Source of the DNA: Chamaecyparis obtusa
Taxonomy: Eukaryota; Streptophyta; Pinopsida; Cupressales; Cupressaceae
Direction: 5' to 3'
Length of the DNA: 64,000 bases
NCBI GenBank assembly: GCA_027943335.1
Contig: BSBK01006031.1
Span: 311,001-375,000 of the forward strand
Made by a program: the position numbers and the translations under genes. The notes below the pieces were generated by a model, which saw nothing but the letters and a program-made list of their open reading frames with translations, had not been told where the DNA came from and made no database searches. This document shows positions 1 through 11,674 of the stretch, piece by piece. Numbering within the stretch: position 1 is the stretch's first letter; every line of letters begins with the position of its first letter.

Positions 1-133
1 ATATTTATTAATGATATTTCCAAAAAGGTGTAGTTCTATATTCTTAAATTGAAGTTGACGTGTTTAGCAAATTTAAGAAATTTAGAATCTTTTTTGAAAA
101 CACTACTACAACATCTAACAAATTTTCCCTATT

Positions 134-455
134 GATTAACCTATGATGGATGTCCATACCCTTTTCTTAATGCTACAATTTTGGAACATGTTGGGAGGAT
201 CAACAAAAAGGATATAGAGTCTATCCTTACTACAACTACATATTTCAATCAATTACCCCATGATGGGTATTGATACACTTTTCTAATCCTCACATTTTGG
301 TAGAACTTGGGAGGATGTTGGAAAAAGTCACAGAGTTTATCTTTAATACACCTATGCCTTTCAATAGATTACCCACATCCATACCCTTTTCCATTACCCC
401 CATTTTGGAACAACCTAGGTGGATTTTGGAAAAGGTTACTACACATATGCATTTG
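134..455. repeat. Three diverged tandem units of about 115 bases
   Basis: Units begin near 134, 250 and 365. Each has the same order of landmarks: a gattaacc-like start, a 'catacccttttc'-like stretch, an 'attttgg' block, a 'gggaggat' or 'ggtggat' block, then a 'ctacacat'-like end. By eye the units match at only about two thirds of positions, so this is an old local duplication. No protein is supported; the short open frames across it are fortuitous. The rest of 1-1018 is AT-rich DNA in which I see nothing else. Confidence 0.6.
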
Positions 456-1023
456 GTTGAAAGTTTATAAGAGATGCACTCACTACAAATGGTGTAAGAA
501 ATTATGTCCTAGTAAGTAAAGCAATACATATTACCTATTCATGGCTATTGAAAATTAAGGATGTACTTGTCATCATATTCTATACCTATATTTTTAAATT
601 TAGTTAAATAATAAAATATATTGATTAAATATTTAGGTATTAGTTTTATGAGTGTAACAATCATTTTTAGTTATTAATTATTATTAGTTTTTATAACAAG
701 ATATTTTTAATATCTTATTAATTAACCAATCATTTTCTTTTCAATTCAAAGAGTTGGTTTTGAAATATTTTATACTACAATAAGGGTAGTAACTTGACAC
801 CATGAATGTACAATCTTGTGGTAGGTAAGGAATGTTCAAATACATAAATAAATGCCTAGTCCTAGACATAGTATTTTAGGATCCATTTGAGATGGTCTAC
901 TTACATATGCTATTTGGGAATTATAAAAAGTTCATCTACTTAATCGATATAAAATTTTTAACCTCAATTATTCAGTAAGATTATTTTCTAATGTACAAAT
1001 ATATACATGAGCCATCAACTTTG

Positions 1024-1222
1024 TGTCAGAGATAAATGATAAGCATTCAATGATTCTACTCATTGATAAGGGAAGCCTTTCAACAATGTGGAAGATGCGA
1101 CAGTTACCAACTGCACAAACTGGATGCAATGCGAGACAGTTACCCCATACATCAAAATAGTTATATGGTGATAACTTACCATACATTACAATATGATGAT
1201 GTTGAATACAATAATGCCAATA
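1024..1222 (-). repeat. 3' LTR of the 1.9-kb element
   Basis: This is the left copy of the 199-base terminal repeat, and the 3' LTR in the element's orientation because the polypurine tract abuts it at 1223. Short open frames across it on both strands have no coding character. Confidence 0.85.
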
Positions 1223-1840
1223 TTTCCCCCCTTATTATTGCTCCTAAAACAATTAAAAGACACCTTGCCTTAGGGGCCCACCCTTAAGGATTACATAAGA
1301 AAACATGCTGACTACATGATTTGAATATATATTTTGAGAAAATCTTCTCATGAAGATGTAAATCCCAAAACCAAGCAAGGCTCCATCAAGATTTCTTGTG
1401 ACACTCGGAAAGGTGTAGCTTTGAGCTATGTTCTTTAGCTCTTAGTGTCGAACTCTCGAATCACATAGTCTTCAATTATTCAATAATGATTCCTAAGAGA
1501 CGTGACAGATCTCTATCATTGTCTAGTGTCCACAAAAGGGTATAATTCTCGATCATATAGTCTAAAGATCACTCAAAAATAATGCATATTGAGCACAATA
1601 TCAAGTTGCAAACCCATCTCCAAAATGTAGCCTCACAAAACATGTATTCCTCAAATTTGTTAGCATTAGAAAGGAAAACAAAGTAGGAAAGCAAAAAATC
1701 AAAAAAATGTTTCTGAAGAAGAACACCATCTCAAAGTGAAAAGCTGACTTGAAATGATGGAAGTTCCTCCATCCTCCGATGCCGTCAGCCTCCAAATTGC
1801 CCCTATTTCAATTTATCCGTGCGATATCTTTATTGTGTCT

Positions 1841-1940
1841 TGGAAAGCCTTTTCAATTTAATCAGTAATACGTTTTGTACGTGAAAAATTTGGAAAGCCT
1901 TTTCAATTTAAAGACTAATACGTTTTGTAAATGAAAAAAG
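1841..1940. repeat. 50-base tandem duplication inside the 1.9-kb element
   Basis: Two consecutive 50-base units start with tggaaagccttttcaattta at 1841 and 1891, and both contain taatacgttttgta followed by an A-run. They differ at a few positions. This is a local duplication after or before transposition, with no evident function. Confidence 0.8.
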
Positions 1941-2649
1941 CTTCTCCCTAACTAGTAGATCTCCAATTCTCATATGGAGGCCACCAACGTTGGACACATT
2001 GATCAGATTAATTTACTAAAAGCCGTAGTTTTCTTTAAGTAACATTCAATGCCAGGTGAGAAAAGAAAATTAACAATAGTATAATCAGTCAGCCTCCCAA
2101 TGCTCATTGACAACCATCATCAATTTGAAATCCAAGGTCGTGAAATGTAATCTCCAATCTCAATTCATATATTATAACATAAGAAATTAGAAATCAATGC
2201 CAAAAGTTGGAATGATAATATCCACCTCACAGAATGCAAAGTAATCATCTCTCCTTGTGTTTGATCTATTTAGAACCGTACTCTTCGCGTATCCGCTTGC
2301 CATTTCTTACTTGCAAGTCATATTGAATTTGATAACTTCTGTTGCCTTTAGATTTCTTCAACACTAGCTCCACGCACGAGTGTTGGCAAAGAAAAGAGAA
2401 ATGCTGCAAGTTTGTTCTCATGCAGAAACATAAACTTTGCACAAGCTCAACAAGTTCTGCAACCAGTCACGCAAAAACAAAAGCACACACGGGCACCAAG
2501 CTCTATGCACTCGACAAGCCTTTGTGATCACTGCTCACTACAAACAGAGATCATCCCGCTCACTAACCGATAACCACCAACTGATAACTGTATAACAGTT
2601 GCTCATGTATTACACTAAAATTATTAATGTACCAACGTTATTAGGCCGA

Positions 2650-2670
2650 GACATCACTCGCAGTGATGTC
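2650..2670. other. Perfect 9-bp stem, 3-nt loop hairpin in the leader
   Basis: gacatcact and agtgatgtc are exact reverse complements separated by cgc. The hairpin lies 43 bases inside the primer-binding site, in the untranslated leader of the 1.9-kb element's RNA. Retroelement leaders often carry a dimerisation or packaging hairpin here. That role is inference only. Confidence 0.6.
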
Positions 2671-2713
2671 GTTCAGATTATTACCATGGTGAAAGCTCGT
2701 GTATGGAGTGCCC

Positions 2714-2725
2714 GCTCTGATACCA
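2714..2725 (-). other. Primer-binding site of the 1.9-kb element
   Basis: The minus strand reads TGGTATCAGAGC, the plant initiator tRNA-Met 3' complement. It is two bases inside the 5' LTR (2728-2926). Confidence 0.85.
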
Positions 2726-2727
2726 TA

Positions 2728-2926
2728 TGTCACAGATAAATGATGAAAATTCGATGATTCTAGTCATGGATAAGGGAAGCCTTTAATCAATGCGGAAGCT
2801 GTGGTAGTTACCAACTGCACAAACTGCATGCAACGTGAGACAGTTGAACCATACATCAAAACAGTAATGCAGTGATAACTTACCATACAATGTAATATGA
2901 TGACATTGAATACAATAACGCCAACA
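2728..2926 (-). repeat. 5' LTR of the 1.9-kb element
   Basis: This is the right copy of the 199-base terminal repeat and aligns without gaps to 1024-1222. Its outer end CCAACA is followed by the target-duplication copy ctttc. Confidence 0.85.
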
Positions 2927-2931
2927 CTTTC

Positions 2932-3837
2932 TAATTCTTGTATTGATCACAAATCCTACACAAATTTATAGCACAAAGTAACATCTATGCACCGATTTCA
3001 TCTATCCACACAAGATTCACTTCACTACTCAATAACACCAATACTTAACTTTCATATAACACTTTCCTATAATTTTCAAAGTTATAGTTTATGGATCAAC
3101 ACCATTAATTTGATATACATGGTCTTTGACAATTTTAATTCTACCAGGTGTCTCCTAGATCAACATTTGAAAATTCATGTAGATTGACTCATCGATTGAC
3201 TAGGTTTTTAATGTTCATTTTTTATTAAAGGTCAAGCAATTTCATTTGTATTTATGTCAATGCAAAAGTTTTCTACTTGAAGGTAATTTTCCAGCTATTC
3301 TCACACTACAATAATATGTTTAATATGCTATGAATACACGAGTTTATTAAACATCTCTTTCAACTAATAAACTTTGTCATTCTTATAAAATTATGTACCT
3401 TAATATGTCTTTTCAAGATAACCCATTCAACATAAGTTAAATCAAAACTTAAGAATTATAATTTCATTCAGCTTTAAATGTAAAAGGGACTCATAAGATT
3501 AAAAGTTCTTAGAGTTTTTCTATAAAAGATAGGTATTTGATAAAAATAGTTAGGCACCTACAATTTTACCATGAATTTGAACTTGGAAATATGGTTATCT
3601 TCATGTCCATAACTTGACTTTACCATATGGGTTTCCTATACAACAAGTTTTCCCTTATTATACTTATGATGATCTTCTTGGTGATTTAATTATTTTAAAA
3701 GGGGATCCCCATTAAAAATCATATCATAGATTTGAATAGATGTATTAAGGAAACAATATGAAAGGTTTTCGAGGTGTTAACATATCAATATTTTTTTACA
3801 TCAAGTTTTAAGTCTATCCTTTAAAATGGGGACCTAT
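2932..3837. other. AT-rich DNA, nothing recognised
   Basis: There are no open frames with coding character, no terminal repeats and no primer site here. The 66-codon frame at 2987-3187 is not supported. Confidence 0.5.
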
Positions 3838-5043
3838 GAATTGTACTTCCAGGGGTGGCTTTATTTTTTACAAAGGCTCTAAGCAAGATTAGAACAGTTA
3901 TGAATTGTCTTACTTCTACTAAGAAATTAAATTTTAAATTTCTCCATGTCAAAGGTGATTCCTCGGTGATTATTAATGCTTGTGTTAAAAGGTCTTCTTT
4001 CTCAAGACACATTCAATATGTCTTGTTTCAGATTTGGTCCCTTCTTGATTCCTTCTCAGATTGTTTCTTAACCCACATCTTTAGGGAAGGTAATAATCTA
4101 GCGGATATGATTGCTAACTTAGGTGATGATGACCTCCATTTATCTTATCCTTCCAAATTAGTATCCCCCACCTCCCATCCCGCTATCTGCAATTTGATTC
4201 ATTTAGAGTCAACCTAATTTGATTATATTAGATTGTATTTCTTTCATATGATTTCTATATTTATTGTTAAGGATCCTTCATTCTTGATGAGATCTTTGTT
4301 TTTCATATATCCTTAAGATTATTTTTTATTACTCTGGTGTGTAATCTCCATGTTGGTACTCATTATTTGATGACCTAATCAGTAGTCTGCAGGTTGGCTC
4401 GTGGGGGACTTTTTCATGATAATTAACTGTCCTTATCTATGATATTTTGTGGGCTAATAGTTTGTTGCAGGTTCTTGACATTTCATACAGAATATTGTGA
4501 TACTAAGTGGTTGTCGTATTAGTTTGATAATTCACTCTCGGCTAGTAAATGAAGATGAATGACTTCTAATTTTCTTTGATGGACTAGATTTTTGTATCTT
4601 CTTCCTATCAGGAAGGATCTCCAATTTTTGGTCTCACTAATATATTTTAATGCATATTTGCATACCACTTTTTGCATTAAGAAGAATTGTATTTAAGATA
4701 GAAATGGGCCTTGGGTTATACGTGATGTAATTGGGCCTCCTTTTGGCTGTGGGTTTTGGGCAGATTAGGCTTGGATATACACCAATCCTCCTTTTGTAAT
4801 CTTGAGGATTGTTGATGTGTAACTTCATTATGTTTTGGGGACTTATTTTGTAATTGAATTGGGTTTGATAATTGACTTTGGGTTTTGGGTAGCCTAGGCT
4901 ATATTCAGGCGATCAAATTCTTATCTTTGTATTATGATGGGTTATGAACAAAATTTTTCTTTCCTGGTTCTTTTCTTTGAGAGCCCTTTTTCAACCAGTT
5001 GTTTAAATATTAATATAAATATAAAGTTTTTCCAAAAAAAAAA
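3838..5043 (+). mobile_element. 5'-truncated LINE 3' end with poly(A)
   Basis: The segment begins inside a LINE RNase H domain and ends in a run of A (about 5032-5043) after AT-rich 3' sequence, as expected for a 5'-truncated plant L1-type insertion. About 800 bases of untranslated sequence follow the stop at 4215-4217. The exact 5' edge and a target duplication could not be fixed. Confidence 0.6.
3855..4217 (+). pseudogene. LINE RNase H domain, C-terminal part
   Basis: The 120-residue open frame carries the second half of the RNase H fold found at the C terminus of plant LINE ORF2 proteins (RVT_3 type). GDSSVIINA marks the strand and helix around the catalytic Asp, and HIFREGNNLADMIANLG is the typical final segment with the conserved Asn and Ala-Asp. 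The N-terminal strands are present only in part and out of frame upstream (near 3840). In a whole LINE this domain degrades the RNA strand after target-primed reverse transcription. Here it is an orphan fragment with no reverse transcriptase in front of it, so it is a relic. The methionine at 3855 is simply the first in the open stretch. Confidence 0.75.
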
Positions 5044-8000
5044 GATTAGAAGAGTTTAAAATTTTCATCAATTTATATGATTCCTTATGAGTCAGACTTA
5101 TTAGTTCCCTATGACCTATTTATAATATAATTAAAGATTTGAGAACTTATGTTTAATCAAGGTTTAGGTCATGTATTTATAAATCACGTTCTCCATAATC
5201 TCATCATTTTACCATTGTAAGAAACCATGTAATGGTGCCTAACTTGTTTTAAATTCATTAACATATCAAAATTTATTCACTTTAAACCTTATTATAAATT
5301 TCACTCTAACTCCCACATTGATTACTTATAAGAAACTAATACAAACATGGACCCAATGATGTCCTAGTGTTCCAATAGGTGTAGGACTCTAATACAAGTT
5401 GTAATATACCCAAATTTGATATGATAAAAAATACTACTTTTTTTAGTATATTATATGCTCTCCTATTCATTGAATAGTAATTGCACACACATCTAGAGAG
5501 GTGTAACACCCCAATAGGAAACCTTAGAGGATAACATGAAATTACTATAAAATATGACACAATTTTTTTGAAAATGTTAACTACACATATAACGTTAATA
5601 TTACATCATAATAAAACATATTGCAATATCAGCATAATGGACCCTCTTACGTTCCCTAATGTCACTACTGAGAAATGCATTATCACTTATATAACTTAAT
5701 CATACAATTGAACATAAGATTAATTTAATGCAACATCTATTTAATTAACCATAAATTCATAAGAGACTAATCAATTACATAATGATAATAATCATGTCAT
5801 AATCAATCTATTCAATATTACAACTTAATGATCATCAATATACATGTATAGAAAGTTTATATTCATTTATAGGTGTACTGGCTATAATTATGTGATTCAT
5901 CTTACATAATATGATACAATTTACACTAATTATCGTCTATCAAGAAGTTGACATAAAGATACAAAGAAGATTATAGAATGCCACAAAAACTATCAAAGAG
6001 ATATGAACCAAAACCATAATCCTTGATGGAAAATTCTTTTCCACCCAACCATGTAGAACATTTTCACCCACTCCCCCAGGCTAGATGATATACATTAAGA
6101 ATACACAAACAAAAAAAGAAAACATACAAGGATAAACATTGTACACTAAAATCCAAATAAAGAGAAGCTCAATAAGACCAAAAAAGATCAATATAGATAT
6201 CCACCTTGGTTACCACAAGGAAAATACACTATATAATAAATAAATTGCAAGGATGACATGAGGGAGTCCTGGGACACATGCCGAAGAGTATCATAACATA
6301 GATCCCACTCTTGAGTTACCCTGATGGTCTCTCTAGTCCCTAACCCCTAATGGATGTCATGTGGAACCAACAACCTTTAAAGAGGATAAGGTGTTGATTT
6401 TCAAGATCAAATCCCCATGGATGGCTAGGAATTTTCCAACCCATCCTTTGTCTTGGTGGAACCTAAAAAAATTGGTTAATTCTTGTTCCTTTCCCTTTTC
6501 CTATGTCATTTCTTTGATAGGAGTTAATATTGATGTTTTTTTAAAAATAATCTCGCGTTCCTACTCAAATGGTCAAGGTTTTCCTTGAAACATTTAGTCA
6601 CTTTGAGTCAATATCCTATATGCCTTTCTGTTATTGGCCCACGTTAAAAAATCATGAGTCATAGTGTCGGTCTTGTTTTATGTTTGTTGCACCCTCACAA
6701 CATGAAGTATGTTTTTATATTTTGTAGTTGCGAGCATGCAAGTGGTTAACTTTTATGTCAATCACAACGTCACAATCCTTGTTTGGTCTAGCCGTTAGAG
6801 GCCATGAGGCTACGATTATTCAGTAAAATTTGTTGTCACATCTCTATTGCAGTCAAAAGGAAAAGTTGTTAGTGGTTGGTGGGATGTGACTAGGACCATG
6901 GTAGTTAGTAAAGTTTATTAATCACAGTGCTAGAGTCGTTAGATGTAAGGAAATATTATGGCTAGGAGCGTGCGAGATGGTGACAAGTGGCAATTTTATG
7001 CTGGCTTGAAATTTTAAGTTTTATGTTTATTACATCCTCGCAAAGTTCTTGATGATTAGTGATTCGGGACTGCGAGTGTGCGAGATGCTGCCACATGGCA
7101 TCGAGATAACAGTAAAAGGTTAATAATGTAGTTTTTGCTACCTCAGAGGAATTTTTTCTCAAGTTACATCTATGAATACGATGAGTGAAGAAAGAGTTGT
7201 ATTTTGTAGTGATCGCAATGTCATAGTGGTTAGTGAATGGTTTCCTTGGTGGTCACAAAGTTGCGAGTGAAGCCATAAAGGGTTAGTATTATTGTTTTTG
7301 CATGCTTGTAGTAGTTTTTTGCAGTTATATTTTATTGTTGCGAGGCTGCAATAAAAGATGTGGAAGTTGGTGAGATGGGTTATCGTAATGTCAAAGTAGT
7401 TTGGTACAATGAAGGGTTGACCTGAGAGCTTGTGAGATGGTGATGTGTAGAGACATAACTTTTGATTGAATGTAGAGTTACATAAATAAGGGGATTTTCA
7501 AATAGAATTGATGCATTTGGCATTTTGGTGCAGGTTTTTTTTGCTGAGGTTTAATTCTTTTGCACATATGCATTATTCAAATTTAGTCAATAGTTTAGAA
7601 TGAAAAGATGGACTTTCCATGGCTAGTTGAGAGTTATAGAAGAAGAATGTAAATTAATGTCTGAAGAGATGACTTCAATATTAGGAAGATTTAGTCTATG
7701 ACTACATGGGTCCAGACTCATTCGACACATAATTCTAGCTGAAAAGGAAAATTGCAGAGCTAGTAATTTGGGTAGAAGATGGTAAAAGTGATATTGTTCT
7801 TAGCCTTAGGGTGAAAATGTGAGTAGGTTGATCTTACTTTGTTCACAAATGAATTCTATTTTCTTTGTTACAAATTGTCTAGATTTCTTTCAGCCATGAT
7901 TCAAAGTGATTCCACTAGTTCATATAAGTCTGTGAAGGGTCGCAATGCATATTGGTAAGAATTTATAGATTTGTTTCCCGACTCATCCAATAGTAAAGAC

Positions 8001-8051
8001 AATTTGTAATTTGAATGAAAAGATGCATTTAGTATGTGTGGAAACCCATAG
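5044..8051. other. AT-rich DNA without a supported gene
   Basis: I find no gene. Around 6720-7450 a loose motif (tgcgag, usually followed by a pyrimidine-poor tgg or gca block) recurs several times at irregular spacing, which may be an old decayed tandem array. Nothing allows assignment to an element class. Confidence 0.4.
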
Positions 8052-8372
8052 ATGATGTTTTCTAGTTCATCCCTATTTAATTACTTTGTCAATAATAGAG
8101 TGAGAGGGACACCAATGTCAAATCCATGGGAATTAAATTTGGCTAGGTGGGTTGTTCCTAATGTTTTCATGGATGTTGAATTTAAAAGAGAATTTTCCAA
8201 AGAATACTATCTAGTGATTAGGGTTATAAGGAGGCTGAACAAGAGAGTCCTAGTTTCAATAAATAGAAAACATCCTGGCAGATGCATTCTAAATTTCAAG
8301 TGCTACTTGCAATGTCCGGCCAAGAAACCTGAGTTAACAATCCCAAGGGTTGCAAGAGGTAGTTACTTTTAA
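8052..8372 (+). pseudogene. Fragment of the same unrecognised protein family as 38658-40365
   Basis: The 106-residue frame contains RGTPMSNPWELNLARWVVP, which matches RGPPISNPWDRNLSKFRVP at 38.7 kb. Downstream both follow the pattern VFxxVxxxxxxxESYNLV. I recognise no catalytic motif or named domain. The fragment lies outside the 54-kb nest, about 1 kb upstream of its left LTR, and on the same strand as the larger copy. It ends at a stop soon after a region without similarity to that copy. It is probably a leftover of a second member of the same repeat family and not a host gene, because both copies sit in transposon-rich DNA and both are broken. Confidence 0.55.
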
Positions 8373-9417
8373 CTACATTAACTAAACTACTAAGAAAAAC
8401 TATACCATAATCACATTGAATATATCTTATATTTATTTTAAAACCAAAATGAAATATTTCTAATTCTTTAATTAGCCATCATGGAATGAACACATATTGA
8501 TAAGGAAACTAGCATATAAATTGAATAGAAGCAACCAAGATACATTTATCATATCCATCTAAGAAAAGTTACAATCCATAAGATACAATGATAGATCATG
8601 ACATATACAATAACACATCTTCCACTGCACATGTCACAAAGATAGTAATAATGAATCAACTCATGATACAGTAAAAGTACAAATATACATCTCTTAAAAG
8701 GATGTCATATAGAAATATGTCATAGAATACATGATAACATCTCATAATTAAAAAATGAAATTCTTAAAGTAATGAACAAGGAGATAGAAGCAAAAATAAG
8801 GGTCATCCAATAGAAATAACATAAATGTTGGATCTCAATGTTAAAATAGTCACTACCACCTGATCACGTGGAACCGAAAATGTCTCACTCCCATTGTGCT
8901 GATGTGATAACACTAAGCCTCACTAAAAGAAATAGCCAAACATAAAAGACTAATGCAAATGGTACACTGGGTAAAATTGTAATGAACGGTTCTAAGGTAA
9001 TCTAGTATAAATGATCAATACATAAATCAAGTGTACCAAGTTTTCATCTAGGAATCTACAACACATATAGGGAAGTGTCGTCATATACGTCTAACCCTTG
9101 AGTATAATCTTGGTAGCCTCTTTGGACCCCGACACTCAAGTGACATGATATGTGGCATTAGTAAACCTCTAATATAGACAAGGTTACCAACTATGTAAGA
9201 GAAAGACATCTAAGTAGATAAGAAGACATCATCTCACACTCCATGCTAGCTTGTAATAGCAATCAAGTATGGGTGAGGCACACAAGTCTTGTAAATTCAT
9301 TTTAAATCCCATTTAATGTATTATGTTATCACTTATTATGTAACTTGTAATAATTTTTCTTGGAAGCCACTTGTGGTCCCCAACTAGTTATTGTAAGCCA
9401 CTTCCTTTCTATGCTCC
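8373..9417. other. AT-rich DNA, nothing recognised
   Basis: No open frame, terminal repeat or RNA gene is supported. This is the left flank of the outer element's insertion site. Confidence 0.5.
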
Positions 9418-9422
9418 TAGAT

Positions 9423-10200
9423 TGATGTAGGAGAATCTTGGGTTCCTAGAGATCTTACACCATCTTGGAAGAATTTCCTTTTGGTCTTAATGAAGTTCCT
9501 TTTTTTTGACAATTTTTAGGGATACTGTGTATGGACGATCTGTGGAGATCTTTGGTGTGTGCGATGAAAAGGGTTTGTTCATTGTTGTTTGTTGAGGCTA
9601 GGTCTATGATTGCACCTCTTTAGGTGGTGTGGATTATGAGATCTAGGATGTTCTTTGATGACTATTTGTGTTTATCATGTTGTCGATTGATTGTTGAAGA
9701 TTGTGGTGGAGGCTTTCGATCAATGGAACTCAATGATGTGGTTCTTGAGGTGGACCTATATGTTTGGTTGACTTAGTGGTTGGATTACACCTGGTAAATT
9801 AATTAAATTCTATAATTTATTTGGGATCTAGGCTAATCTAGCCTAATACGTTTGTCTTGGGATATATAATATCTTGAATGCAGACCTATGTTGGCCAATA
9901 TGTATAAATTTAGGGTTTTCTATTTTAAGTGGGGAAGATTCTTGGGGTAGAAAAGATCTGAGAGGGGATAGCATTGAGGTTTGAAAGATTAAAAATAAGA
10001 TATGAGATTAATTTCTTAGTATTGGGCCACAACCAAGAATCACTTACAACCCGACATGTTTGATGAGAATTCTTGTTGATGATATGAAAGCTCTCATGTT
10101 TGATTTATATCTCTATTTTCATTTGTTCTTTCCACTATGTTGACTCAGGATGCAAGATTGGATATCTCCTTTGGAAACTTCTCTATTTTTTACTGCATCA
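9423..10200 (+). repeat. 5' LTR of the outer element
   Basis: It starts TGATGTAGGAG and ends GCATCA, and it aligns over its whole length with 62616-63375. The inner end is followed by aaga and a primer site. There is no supported coding. Confidence 0.75.
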
Positions 10201-10203
10201 AAG

Positions 10204-10215
10204 AGGTATCAGAGC
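10204..10215 (+). other. Primer-binding site of the outer element
   Basis: aGGTATCAGAGC matches the initiator tRNA-Met primer site at 11 of 12 positions. Its position just inside the 5' LTR gives the plus orientation. Confidence 0.75.
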
Positions 10216-11650
10216 TAGTTTCATCTTACGATGGCCCATAAATATTGATGTTTGAACTTATGAAGCTTCTGGGGCATTTTTTGTGAGATGAAAGAGTGTA
10301 TATTAGACTTGCATTAGGAAAGGGCTTGCAGAAGGTGGTTAGAGGGAATTTTCTATAGGAAGGTTGAGTTATTGTGATGACATAAGTGAGTTTCATATAT
10401 TGGTGTTGTAGATGTTGTTTTTGAGTGCATGCAATCTTGAATTGGTCTTTTAAGGGATGACATGTTATAGATCTAGCTTGTGATTATTGAGGATTTGCAT
10501 GAGGATGTATCATAAAGAGTATGTTACTCGTTATGAAACTTGGATGGAGGTGAAACCCTTGAGAAATCCTATTTTTGGTGAAAAGATCACTGAATCAAGG
10601 TATTTTACGAAGATGTTCAGTATATTTCTGACTATGAGGTAGCTAGAATCTTGCCATTAGATCATTGATCAAGAGGCAGTTGCACCTTAGGAGATGGTGG
10701 TCAAAATTCCAATTCAATGTAAGAATTTTGAAAATTTTGTCAAATTCTACTTCAGAAAAGGGAATAGGGTTTTATATGCTGATAGAGTTTTTAAAGTTAT
10801 TTTCGTAAATCTAAAACCCTACATTTGGTTTATTTTCTTGTTACCTTTTGATCACTTAAGCAAGGGGTCTTAGTCATGTCACAAGGCCATTGCGTTATCT
10901 TAGTCATTTACTTTTATGTGTCATGTGGTGTTAAAATATGTTTGGCCTTGACTGCTAATGTTATGCATGACTTCACATTTTGTTTTATCTTTGTTATTTT
11001 TAACTTATTTTGAGGTCATGCCAACTAGTGTCATAACATTTCACTGTTTATCTTCATGTTCATTATCCAAGTGCCGAAGTTGTACCAAGTGGTTTGTGGA
11101 GCATTGTGAAGGGTGAAATATTTGACTGTTAGCATGTTCTAAGGTCCTGACTAACGTTCAACATAACTTCGGAGGGTTTTGAAAAGTGTGAGAAAATAAA
11201 ATTCCATGTGGAAAGTATCAAAGAGTGGCAAAGTATATAAATGGACAAATAAATATTATCAGGGATGTTTCAAAGTTATGACAATATTGACCCAATGAGT
11301 TTGCAGAGCGTTGTGAAGGTTTCTAGGCCATAAATATTAAAGGTTCTATGGTTACAATAAAATATATGATAGTCAAGTGTAACTTTGGGAAGGTTAGGAG
11401 GTTAGAAAGATAAGAAAGTTACAAATTTGTGACATAGCATATAGCAGTCGGGTGAGACTTGGAAAGGTTAAGAATAGTGTTAGGATAAAAGGTTCCAAAG
11501 CTAGGACAGTGAAAGGAAAGGATTTAGGTAGAACTTCACAAGGTAATATCTAAATTTATGTTACATGGTTCTGCTCTTGCAAATATGTTTTTGATAGAAA
11601 AAGTAGCAAGAGGGTGCTGGCTCATAGAACAGGGAAGGCTAAGAGCACAT
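10216..11650 (+). other. 5' interior of the outer element, no readable gene
   Basis: All frames are broken. A loosely repeated 'gagcattgtgaaggg'-like motif occurs near 11100 and 11305. A decayed leader or gag region is expected here by position, but no capsid or zinc-knuckle motif is visible. Confidence 0.4.
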
Positions 11651-11674
11651 TAAAAGCACATTAACAACACTAGC

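Larger units (their letters stand above)
1024..2926 (-). mobile_element. 1.9-kb non-autonomous LTR retrotransposon
   Basis: Two direct repeats of exactly 199 bases (1024-1222 and 2728-2926) start with TGTCA and end in CCAATA or CCAACA. They match at about five sixths of positions by eye. Next to the right copy, 2714-2725 reads gctctgatacca on the plus strand, which is the tRNA-Met primer site TGGTATCAGAGC on the minus strand. Next to the left copy is a pyrimidine run (tttcccccctt, 1223-1233), the polypurine tract on the minus strand. Flanks are ctttg (1019-1023) and ctttc (2927-2931), a 4-of-5 target duplication. The element therefore runs on the minus strand. The 1.5-kb interior has no gag or pol coding, so it would depend on proteins from another element. 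It is larger than a classic TRIM and much smaller than a LARD. Confidence 0.85.

Noticed and set aside
134..455. CRISPR-like array
   Set aside because: There are three diverged tandem units of about 115 bases without constant repeats and unique spacers, in plant DNA.
1063..1287. Small protein gene over the left 199-base LTR (also antisense 968-1186)
   Set aside because: The frame spans the LTR and its flank and is not kept in the paired LTR.
9423..10200. Reading the two outer LTRs as ending at 10197 and 63372
   Set aside because: Ending three bases earlier gives no shared flank. Ending at 10200 and 63375 gives CA or TA tips and identical tagat flanks.
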